Part shown: positions 1 to 7,068 of the stretch, piece by piece
Layout of the letters: the number at the start of each line of letters is the position of its first letter
Numbering within the stretch: the stretch's first letter is position 1
Source of the DNA: an uncultured Lachnospiraceae bacterium
Lineage (GTDB): Bacteria > Bacillota > Clostridia > Lachnospirales > Lachnospiraceae
Direction of reading: 5' to 3'
Assembly: GCA_946533525.1 (NCBI GenBank)
Contig: CAMNBW010000019.1
Coordinates: forward strand, 1-13,166
Length of the DNA: 13,166 nucleotides
Position numbers and translations under genes: made by a program
The notes under the pieces: generated by a model
The model's database searches: none
Seen by the model: the letters and a program-made list of their open reading frames with translations, nothing else
Told to the model about the DNA's origin: nothing

Positions 1-1284
1 ATCCTTAAAGCGCCGCCGCTGTATCTCGAAGGCCTTCATTACCCTCTGCCTTATCGCCTCCGAGCTCTCCCCGGTATTGGAGGTATCGTTTAATTCCTCG
101 AAGGAGACCTCCTCCGCCTGGGCGCAAATGTCGATCCTGTCCAGCAGCGGACGGCTGATCCTCGAAAGGTATTTCTTAATGGAAGCCTCCGTACAGGTGC
201 AGCGCGAACGGTCGGGGAAATAGCCGCATTTACAGGGGTTCATAGCGGCAATGAGAAGAAAGGACGCCGGGAAGGTATATTTCCAGCCCACCCGGGAAAC
301 ATTTATGACCCTGTCCTCCAGCGGCTCCCTCAGGGCCTCCAGGGCGGCACGGGAAAATTCGGGGAGCTCGTCGAGAAACAGGGCTCCGTAGAGACTTAAG
401 GAGCATAGGCCCGGACGGGGAAAATTTCCTCCACCGGAAAGGGCCTGGGCCGTAGTTGTATGGTGGGTTACGACAAAGGGTCTCAGGCGCATTATCCCGT
501 CCTCCTTTAAGGCTCCCGCTGCCGAATAGACCTTGGTAAGCTCCAGGCTCTCGCTTAGGGTCAAAGCCGGCATTATGGTCGGGATTCGCTTGGCTATCAT
601 GCTCTTCCCGCTTCCCGGAGGACCGATTAGCAGGAGGTTATGCATGCCGGAGACCGCCACCTCCGCCGCCCTCCTGGCCTGCTCCTGCCCTTTAAGCTCC
701 GCAAAGTCCACCTCATAGCGCCCCGTCTCCTCCATATTTCCATCTGCTTGCGGCACCGGTGCTATATCCTTTTCCCCTTTAAGATAGGCTATGGCCTCCT
801 CGAGGCTTCGCACCCCGATAACGCTGATGCCGCTGACGGCTCCCCCTTCCCCGGTATTTTCCCGGGGTAGGATGAACCTTTTATAGCCCTGTTTCGCGGC
901 CTCCATGACCATAGGCAGGATACCGTTTACCGGCTTTACCCTCCCCGAAAGGGACAGCTCCCCGACGATAACCGTATCCTTCAGCGAGCCGGGCTCAATT
1001 CCCGTCGCTGCCGCAAGGATCGCCACGGCCTCCGCAAGGTCGAAGGAGGTGCCGCTCTTTTTCATATCCGCCGGGGACAGGTTCACGGTTATCTTTTTGG
1101 AAGGAAGTTTAAAACCTGAATTCTTGACCGCGCTCCTTATCCGCTCCCTCGCCTCCCTGACCTCGCTTCCAAGGTAACCCACCATCTCAAATGACGGCAT
1201 TGCATCGTCTGCGATGTCGGCTTCAGCGTAGATGAGCCTTGCATCGATGCCATAGAGGGTACTCGATACCACACTGCAAAACAT
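1..1284 (-). CDS. comM: ComM/YifB-family Mg-chelatase-like AAA+ ATPase (C-terminus cut by window edge)
   Basis: 428 codons are visible, beginning MFCSVVSS at 1284 and still open at base 1. Family members are about 500-510 aa, so roughly the last 80 residues lie outside the window. Residues 1-170 match the N-terminal Lon-protease-like domain (VNLSPADMKKSGTSFDL near 67-82). Then come the AAA+ core with Walker A GPPGSGKS (221-228), Walker B LFLDEL (about 302-307), a Cys-rich NPCKCGYFPDRSRCTC segment (349-364) and SRPLLDRID (378-386). In Haemophilus and Vibrio, ComM is a hexameric branch-migration helicase that extends recombination during natural transformation; its role in Clostridia is less clear. 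A GAGG ribosome binding site at 1294-1297 supports this start. It lies 68 bp downstream of the PilT-like gene and may have its own promoter. The family call is firm; an actual competence role here is inference. Confidence 0.93.
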   Translation of the reverse strand, partial: MFCSVVSSTLYGIDARLIYAEADIADDAMPSFEMVGYLGSEVREARERIRSAVKNSGFKLPSKKITVNLSPADMKKSGTSFDLAEAVAILAAATGIEPGSLKDTVIVGELSLSGRVKPVNGILPMVMEAAKQGYKRFILPRENTGEGGAVSGISVIGVRSLEEAIAYLKGEKDIAPVPQADGNMEETGRYEVDFAELKGQEQARRAAEVAVSGMHNLLLIGPPGSGKSMIAKRIPTIMPALTLSESLELTKVYSAAGALKEDGIMRLRPFVVTHHTTTAQALSGGGNFPRPGLCSLSLYGALFLDELPEFSRAALEALREPLEDRVINVSRVGWKYTFPASFLLIAAMNPCKCGYFPDRSRCTCTEASIKKYLSRISRPLLDRIDICAQAEEVSFEELNDTSNTGESSEAIRQRVMKAFEIQRRRFKD

Positions 1285-1306
1285 CTTAGAATACCTCGCT
1301 TATTTA

Positions 1307-1312
1307 ATTATA
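1307..1312 (-). promoter_or_regulatory. Candidate -10 box for comM
   Basis: The minus strand reads a perfect TATAAT here, 22 bp upstream of the comM start codon. No good -35 hexamer lies 16-18 bp further upstream; that position falls in the hairpin at 1330-1345. The promoter is therefore only suggested, and the resulting leader would be very short (about 15 nt). Confidence 0.35.
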
Positions 1313-1329
1313 GATTTTAAGGAAATTTA

Positions 1330-1345
1330 AAGGCTGAACAGCCTT
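1330..1345 (-). terminator. Short hairpin after the PilT-like gene, possible weak terminator
   Basis: AAGGCTGAACAGCCTT is an inverted repeat (6-7 bp stem, 2-4 nt loop) starting 7 bp past the PilT-like stop codon. On the minus strand it is followed by TAAATTTCC, which is a poor U-tract. It could weaken read-through into comM, but it is not a convincing intrinsic terminator. Confidence 0.35.
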
Positions 1346-1352
1346 ATTAAAA

Positions 1353-2414
1353 TTAAAGATCTACCCCTAAGCTCTTTGCCATTGCCTCGGGGTCGAGGGC
1401 AGCTTCCACCGCCTCTTCGGCACTGATTGTACCTGATTGTACAAGGGCTGTCAAGGACTGGTCCATGGTCACCATATCCTTATCCGCCCCCGCCTTCATC
1501 GTCTCGTAAAGCTCCACCGACCTGTCCAGGCGGACGAGCTCACGGAGCTTCCCGTTCATGAAAAGCAGCTCATATGCGGGCACAGACATACCCTGTGAAG
1601 TATGGATGAGCTGCCTCGTAACTATGGCCTTTAAGCTGTCCGCAAGGCGGAATCTGGCCATAGTCCGCTCCTGTGGCGGGAAGATGTCCACGATGGAGCT
1701 TATGGTCTCGGGCACGGAATTAGTGGACATAGCGGCAAAAACGAGCCGCCCGGTCTCTGCCGCGGTCAGCACAAGGGAAGCCTCCTCCGGCCCGCTTATC
1801 CGGTTTACCACTATAACGTCCGGATCCGAGCGAAGGGCGCTCTTTAAGGCAGTGCGGTAGTCCTTTACATCCAGCCCGATCTCGCGCTGGTTAATCGTGC
1901 TCATATTGTTTTTATGAAGAAATTCGATAGGATCTTCAAGGGTTATGATATTGCAGGATCTTGAAGAATTGATGCCGTCTATCATAGCGGCCAGCATCGA
2001 GGTCTTTCCCGAGCCGGAGGGACCGGTCATGATCACAAGGCCCTTCTTCTCCGCCGAAAGCCTTACCACGGCGGGCGGGATATTAAACTGTGCCGCATCC
2101 GGCAGCTCCTTGTCCACAAGCCTTAAGGCTATGGTTATACTCCCCCTCTGCTTATAGGCATTGACCCGCAGCCGCCCGTAGTCGCGGATAGAGACCGACA
2201 GCTCGATCTCCCCCTCTTCCTCGAAGCGGTCCCTCTGCTCATGGGTCATGAAATTCACGAGCGTCTCAAGGGTTTCCGCAGCGGAAAGCTTATGAAAATT
2301 TGAGTCCGTAAGCTCGCCGTGTATCCTGAATTTAGGCACGGCGCCTACGCTTAAATGAATATCCGAAGCCCTCAATCGACGGGCTTCGGACAAAATCTGA
2401 CCTATATCTATCAT
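1353..2414 (-). CDS. PilT-family type IV pilus ATPase-like protein with degenerate catalytic motifs
   Basis: 353 aa, the usual PilT length. PilT is the hexameric cytoplasmic ATPase that powers pilus retraction. The N-terminal PAS-like domain is recognisable (SDIHLSVGAVPKFRIHGEL, 17-35), as are Walker A GPSGSGKT (131-138) and the Asp box ITLEDPIEF (157-165). Two catalytic elements are lost. The Walker B region reads DPDVIVVNRISG (197-208) where PilT has DPDVILVGEMRD, so the catalytic Glu is Arg205. The His box reads VFAAMSTNS (225-233) where PilT has VFGTLHTNS, so the His is Ser230. The C-terminal AIRNLIRE motif is also altered (KLRELVRL, 289-296). It may bind nucleotide yet hydrolyse it poorly. 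An AAGGG site precedes the ATG, and the HD-like gene ends 23 bp upstream. No pilin or assembly genes are in the window. Family membership is firm; function is open (non-catalytic motor subunit or regulator). Confidence 0.88.
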   Translation of the reverse strand: MIDIGQILSEARRLRASDIHLSVGAVPKFRIHGELTDSNFHKLSAAETLETLVNFMTHEQRDRFEEEGEIELSVSIRDYGRLRVNAYKQRGSITIALRLVDKELPDAAQFNIPPAVVRLSAEKKGLVIMTGPSGSGKTSMLAAMIDGINSSRSCNIITLEDPIEFLHKNNMSTINQREIGLDVKDYRTALKSALRSDPDVIVVNRISGPEEASLVLTAAETGRLVFAAMSTNSVPETISSIVDIFPPQERTMARFRLADSLKAIVTRQLIHTSQGMSVPAYELLFMNGKLRELVRLDRSVELYETMKAGADKDMVTMDQSLTALVQSGTISAEEAVEAALDPEAMAKSLGVDL

Positions 2415-2437
2415 TTTCCCTTAAGTTTCCCCCTGTC

Positions 2438-3550
2438 CTAAACATTCACTCCGAAGCCGGCCAGGGCGCTCTTATCCACAACGCAGCGGTTGTCCATCGT
2501 CTTCATGACGTCCTTTATATACATCCCTCCGTAGACCAGCTCCTGGCCCAGGTCGATAATCTTATTGTCCGAGAAGGTCAGAACTATGGGCTTTAGGATG
2601 TCCTTTTCATTTTCATTGATGACAAGGGCCTTTTCCCCGCTGTTTAATTCCACGGAGCAGCCCGGCACCACGATATTTATTGACTTTATAAGGGCGCTCG
2701 TGATCTCCGGTTCAAATATCTCGTCGTTTTCCATTAAAAACCTTATGGCCGAGATCTCGGAGCTGGGCTCATCGTAGTCATTCATGGCTGTCATATTGTC
2801 GAAAATGGCAGCAAGCCTTACCACCTTCGCCTCGTAATAGCTCTTTCCGCTCTTATCCGCCAGCTCATTCCTGCTGTAGGCCTCAAGCTCCCTCAGGGCC
2901 TGCACGGCTATCCTCTTTATTATGGGCGTATGTGAGGTCGCCTCCTCGATATAACGGGTTCCCGCCATGGACAGCCTCTGCAGGGTCTCCATATCCCCTT
3001 CCGTAAGCTCATCGCCGGCCTTATCCTTTAGGGCGTCCGGGATGTCGAGCATCCCTATATCCATGATAAGGGCCGCCATCACCGAGTCGTGAAGCTGAGT
3101 ATGCTTAAGGTTCAGCCTGTGGGCCATCATCGTGGTAAGGATGGCGGTATTCAGGGCGTGCTTATAATACCTGTCCTCACGGCTTCTTAAGGACTGCACG
3201 AAATTGATCTTGTGATCCAAATGCCCGTATCTTTTTATGATCTGGGTAGCTACCTGCTCAAGGCCCGCATCGTTTTTTCCCTTATCGTGGATGGCCTTGA
3301 GCTCATCCTCGATAGCAAAGGTCGACATCATCGTGAAGCGCTCGAACTCCATGTCCTCATCCGACATCGGAGGCAGGGGTTCCGCAGGTTCGAGGATATA
3401 GAGCCCTATGATCCCGAAATTACTTACGCTCTCGATACCCTGTCTGGTGAGCTTGGAATTCCTGTCATAAAGCAGGACGCCCTTTTTATTGTAAATGGGC
3501 TTTGCCAGTCTCATTCCCTCTTTAAGCTTCTCCTGTCGAACAAATATCAT
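2438..3550 (-). CDS. Degenerate HD-GYP-like signalling protein
   Basis: 370 aa, soluble. The N-terminal segment (LKEGMRLAKPIYNKKGVLLY, 9-28) resembles the leader domain of HD-GYP proteins. The middle (about 125-260) aligns by eye with an HD-GYP phosphodiesterase core, which hydrolyses c-di-GMP: H131 in KHALNTAIL, then MAALIMDIGMLDIPDAL (158-174), and D251 in AAIFDNMTAMNDYD. Key residues are missing. The HD pair is MD (163-164), the Lys of DIGK is Met167, and the HHE and GYP motifs cannot be found (QALRELEAYS at 217-226 stands there instead). A C-terminal domain follows (VVPGCSVELNSGEKALVI, 294-311). The protein is probably not a phosphodiesterase and may act as a sensor or scaffold. The start is 4 bp past the stop of the upstream GGDEF/EAL gene, with its ribosome binding site (AGGTAGAG) overlapping that stop, so translational coupling is likely. 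Confidence 0.82.
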   Translation of the reverse strand: MIFVRQEKLKEGMRLAKPIYNKKGVLLYDRNSKLTRQGIESVSNFGIIGLYILEPAEPLPPMSDEDMEFERFTMMSTFAIEDELKAIHDKGKNDAGLEQVATQIIKRYGHLDHKINFVQSLRSREDRYYKHALNTAILTTMMAHRLNLKHTQLHDSVMAALIMDIGMLDIPDALKDKAGDELTEGDMETLQRLSMAGTRYIEEATSHTPIIKRIAVQALRELEAYSRNELADKSGKSYYEAKVVRLAAIFDNMTAMNDYDEPSSEISAIRFLMENDEIFEPEITSALIKSINIVVPGCSVELNSGEKALVINENEKDILKPIVLTFSDNKIIDLGQELVYGGMYIKDVMKTMDNRCVVDKSALAGFGVNV

Positions 3551-3554
3551 AGCT

Positions 3555-6500
3555 CTACCTCATGGTTTTCAGCAGTTTTTCAAATTCATCAGTAGTGACC
3601 GGCTTCGAATAAAAATAGCCCTGCGCCACATCGCAGTTGATGGACTTTAAGAAATCCGCCTGCTCCCTGGTCTCGACTCCTTCGGCCACAACCTTGAGCC
3701 CAAGCTGCCTCGACATGGAAACGGAATTTTCAACTATGATACGGCCCCTCTTGGTGGACATTATCTTATCTATGAAATATCTGTCGATCTTTATTATATC
3801 CACAGGCGCGCGCCTTAGCATATTTAAAGAAGAATAACCCGAGCCGAAATCGTCCATCTCTATGATAAAGCCTATGTCCTTGAGCCTTTGCATAGTGGCG
3901 TAAAGATCCTCGGCATTGTCGGTAAATAGCGTCTCCGTTATCTCGAGCTCCAGGAACTTCGGGTCGATGCCGTTTCGGTTTATCATATCCGTAAGCACCC
4001 GCACCAGATCCGTATTGTTCACATGGAAGCGGGAGATATTGACCGAGATCGGAATTATCTCGTTCATGCTCTTAAGCTTTGCAAGGTAGGCACAGGCCGT
4101 CTCCCACATATATTCGTCGAGCTTTTTGACAAAGCCGTTGCTCTCGAAAAGCGGAATGAACTCTCCGGGAGAATGGATGCCCTTTGTCGGATGCAGCCAC
4201 CTCACCAGAGCCTCGGCCCCGCAGAGCTTCTCGGTCTTTAAGTCCACCTTGGGCTGCAGGTACATGACGAACTCATTGTTATCGAGGGCCACGTTCATCT
4301 GCGAGGTGATCTCCGAGATCTTCCTCTGCTGTATCCTTACCTTGTCATCGTAGACCGCAAAATTGGTAATGGAATTATTCTTTATCTCCTGCTTCGCCAT
4401 CCTCGCCCTGTCGCACATGAGCCGCACGGGGATGTCGCGCTTATTTATCATATATATCCCGAAGGAGAGGGTGGAGCCGCAGCGCCTTGCCGCATCGAAG
4501 CTGAAGCTCCCCGTCAGGGCATCTATATAGTCGAATATCTGTCTTTCATGTTCGTAGGCCACAAGGATGGAGAAGACGTCCGCCATATATCTGCCGGCTA
4601 TATTTTCCCCCTTAAGGCTTTCCTTAATGCAGCGCCCCAGCTCTTCCAGACACCTGTTTCCGGTCTTTATGCCGAAGCGGTCATTGATGACCCTGAAGCG
4701 GTCTATATCCACGGAGATAATCGCGTAGAGCATATCGCTGTCGGAATGGATTATCTCCTGGGCTTTCCTGTAGAAGGCTTCGGAATTGTAGAGCTTCGTC
4801 ATAGAGTCATAGTCCGCCCTGAATTCCAGCTCCGCCTTTATCTCCATCTCCGCATTCACATCCTGCAGGATGCCGAGAACCCTGTAGAGCTCGTTATTTA
4901 AGCCGTTTAGGGTCTGCACCGTGATCGTAAACCAGCGGGAGACCTCGTAGCGGTTAATGAGGCGCACGGTGATCTCGTGGGTATCCGGCTGGGACTTGAC
5001 CCTCTTTAAAAATTCGGTGAATTTCTCCCTGTCCTCATTGTGGACTACCAGCCCCTCCAAAAGCGACCACTCGTCGGAGAGCATCCACTCCGAAAGCTCA
5101 AACATCTCCTCAAAGGTGGTGCAGACATAGTAGCTCTTATTAGGAATATCGTATTCAAAAACAAAGATGCCGGTAAGCTCGTTTACATGCTCGTAGCGCT
5201 CATTGCTCTGGGCTATCTCCTGCATGTATTCGTTATTTTCCACAATCGTATGGTATTTGGCCTCTACCATGGCCTTCTGCTTAAGCTCGGTCTTAAGCTC
5301 GTTTATATCCCTTGCGGAAAATATGACCAGCTCGTCTTCCTCGTAGTCGTCGGTTATATAGAGCACGGAGCTTACATCGTACCATCTGTAGCTTCCGTCC
5401 CCGGCCTTCAGCCTCAGCTGCTTATTGATGGTGGTCTTTCCCATCTTCACGGCCTCATGAATAGAATCGGGATCCGTAGCGGCGAGGAATTCCTCCCTGT
5501 CCTGATAGTGGACAAGGTTATCGAGGGCCTCGCGCCTAAGCTTCGCGTAGCTGACCACCCTGTCGCCGGACAGGGCCGCAATGTTGCCTTCCCTGACCCG
5601 GGTGCATTTGTTCCGGCTTAGATTTATCTCCCAGATAATGTCGTGGGATTTTGCTATCGCATCGTTAAAATGATGCATACTCTTTTCTATCTCACGCATT
5701 TGCTGCTTTATATCTTCGTTAACATCGGCAATCACAAAGATCGTATCGTGATTTTTCAGTGTTATTCTTGTACAGCGGACGTGCTCCATGGCTCTTAAGT
5801 CCGGTGAATAGACGTCGAAATCCTGGGAGTGCTCGTTGTCCGCCATAAGCTTCATCGGGCAGTCGAGGCAGGGGCTGTCCTTGCCTTTAAGCCTGTTAAA
5901 GCAAATCCCCTCCGTAACGCCGTCAAAGCGCTCCTTCATGGCTTTATTCATATAGATAATGTTATGGTCGGAATCCACGGCATAGGCCCAGGTCACTATC
6001 GGGTCCAGGATATTTTTGATAAGAACCATATCCCCCTGTGCAGAGGCGGGAGCCAGCTCGAACTCCTCCCTGGACCTTAAGACACTGTCATAGACATAGA
6101 AGGTATCCCCTTCCTCACGGGCCCTCTTTAAGGCTTTTTCCGCCTTTTCGAGCATGGCCTCATAGCCGGAGGGAAATACGGGCTGTGAAAGGGATATGCC
6201 TATGCTGACTCCCCCTTCGCTCTCAGGCGCCTCTTCCTTTAAAAGGTCCCTTATGGTCGTAAGCATGTAGCTCGCCTTGCCGCAGACGATACGTATATCG
6301 GTGACTCCCCTCATCACAAAGATAAAGGAATTGTCGCTGTAGCGCCCCAGCACATCTGAATTTCTGATGGCTTCCTTAAGGAGCCTTGCCGCCTTGGACA
6401 TAAAGCTGTCAGCCCCCTCCTGTCCCTTTTCGGCTCTGATCTTATCGAGGGCGTTCACGGATATAAGGAGCATTGTGCTTAAGGTAGAAGCCATATCCTC

Positions 6501-6980
6501 GGCATATATATTCCTGATCTTTCTTTCCGCGCTTTTGTAGCTGTCGAGACCGGTGACCTTATCGAGGCTCTCCTTATTATCCGCAGGGGTCACCTCTTTA
6601 TTAACATTAACGGGGGAAAGATTTCCGTATATCATAAGGGGCTTTTTATCGTCGTCGTTTATAGCCTTTCCGACGGCCTTAAACCACCTGAAATTGCCTT
6701 CAAAATCCATGCAGCGGAAGGTCTCGCTCCGCTCTTCGTCAGGATCTTCTATTCTTATGGGTCTGAAAAAATTAAGAGCCCGGCGGACATCCTCCGGGTG
6801 GATCTTCCCTGACAGCTCCATACTGTCGCTGAAAGACACTATACTCATGGAGCAGGGGATGAATTTATTGATATTCCGGGAGTAGCTCATTGTATCCTTC
6901 TGAATGTTGTATTCAAAAAGAACCGAAGACTCTTCCCTGCTTCCTGAATTGTTGTCGAACTGATTACCCTTTTGATCCAT
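3555..6980 (-). CDS. Multidomain PAS / degenerate GGDEF x2 / EAL cyclic-di-GMP signalling protein
   Basis: 1141 aa with no obvious signal peptide or membrane segment, so probably cytosolic. Order: PAS-like region (15-125); GGDEF domain 1 (138-300) with SDNSF (215-219) for GGDEF but an RxxD I-site-like RNSD (206-209); PAS-like region with a PCLDCP cysteine motif (about 315-425); two further PAS-like regions (about 435-562 and 595-712); GGDEF domain 2 (720-880) with MADVF (799-803) and no RxxD; EAL domain (890-1140). The EAL domain keeps the expected residues: E923 (EALVRW), N981 (VNIS), E1013 (LEITE), DDFGSGYSS (1043-1051), K1064 (IIKID), EGVE (1100-1103) and Q1120. The likely activity is c-di-GMP hydrolysis to pGpG, with the GGDEF domains acting as regulatory or ligand-binding modules. 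It is the first gene of a unit with the HD-like and PilT-like genes, and has its own candidate promoter upstream. Domain borders are by eye; whether it is an active phosphodiesterase is inference. Confidence 0.92.
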   Translation of the reverse strand: MDQKGNQFDNNSGSREESSVLFEYNIQKDTMSYSRNINKFIPCSMSIVSFSDSMELSGKIHPEDVRRALNFFRPIRIEDPDEERSETFRCMDFEGNFRWFKAVGKAINDDDKKPLMIYGNLSPVNVNKEVTPADNKESLDKVTGLDSYKSAERKIRNIYAEDMASTLSTMLLISVNALDKIRAEKGQEGADSFMSKAARLLKEAIRNSDVLGRYSDNSFIFVMRGVTDIRIVCGKASYMLTTIRDLLKEEAPESEGGVSIGISLSQPVFPSGYEAMLEKAEKALKRAREEGDTFYVYDSVLRSREEFELAPASAQGDMVLIKNILDPIVTWAYAVDSDHNIIYMNKAMKERFDGVTEGICFNRLKGKDSPCLDCPMKLMADNEHSQDFDVYSPDLRAMEHVRCTRITLKNHDTIFVIADVNEDIKQQMREIEKSMHHFNDAIAKSHDIIWEINLSRNKCTRVREGNIAALSGDRVVSYAKLRREALDNLVHYQDREEFLAATDPDSIHEAVKMGKTTINKQLRLKAGDGSYRWYDVSSVLYITDDYEEDELVIFSARDINELKTELKQKAMVEAKYHTIVENNEYMQEIAQSNERYEHVNELTGIFVFEYDIPNKSYYVCTTFEEMFELSEWMLSDEWSLLEGLVVHNEDREKFTEFLKRVKSQPDTHEITVRLINRYEVSRWFTITVQTLNGLNNELYRVLGILQDVNAEMEIKAELEFRADYDSMTKLYNSEAFYRKAQEIIHSDSDMLYAIISVDIDRFRVINDRFGIKTGNRCLEELGRCIKESLKGENIAGRYMADVFSILVAYEHERQIFDYIDALTGSFSFDAARRCGSTLSFGIYMINKRDIPVRLMCDRARMAKQEIKNNSITNFAVYDDKVRIQQRKISEITSQMNVALDNNEFVMYLQPKVDLKTEKLCGAEALVRWLHPTKGIHSPGEFIPLFESNGFVKKLDEYMWETACAYLAKLKSMNEIIPISVNISRFHVNNTDLVRVLTDMINRNGIDPKFLELEITETLFTDNAEDLYATMQRLKDIGFIIEMDDFGSGYSSLNMLRRAPVDIIKIDRYFIDKIMSTKRGRIIVENSVSMSRQLGLKVVAEGVETREQADFLKSINCDVAQGYFYSKPVTTDEFEKLLKTMR

Positions 6981-7039
6981 GTTTCAAACCTGCATCCCCG
7001 GCATCGTCTGCCGTATTTGTTTACAATAAAGATGCTATA

Positions 7040-7068
7040 ATTGTATCAACTATTATGCAATTCTACAA
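7040..7068 (-). promoter_or_regulatory. Candidate sigma-A-type promoter for the GGDEF/EAL unit
   Basis: On the minus strand, TTGTAG (7063-7068) is followed after 17 bp by TACAAT (7040-7045). The -10 is one base from consensus; the -35 matches only TTG and overlaps the hemW stop codon. Transcription would start near 7033, giving a leader of about 50 nt. That leader holds a small hairpin (stems 6999-7003 and 7009-7013) and an AGG element before the ATG at 6980. Read-through from hemW is the alternative. Confidence 0.45.

Noticed and set aside
5040..5621. 193-aa open frame on the plus strand
   Set aside because: It is antisense to the conserved PAS-containing part of the EAL protein and shows no family features, so it is a shadow of that gene.
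6999..7013. Hairpin CGGCA-TCGTC-TGCCG before the GGDEF/EAL gene
   Set aside because: Only 5 bp of stem and no U-tract; it may be chance and is not a terminator or known riboswitch.
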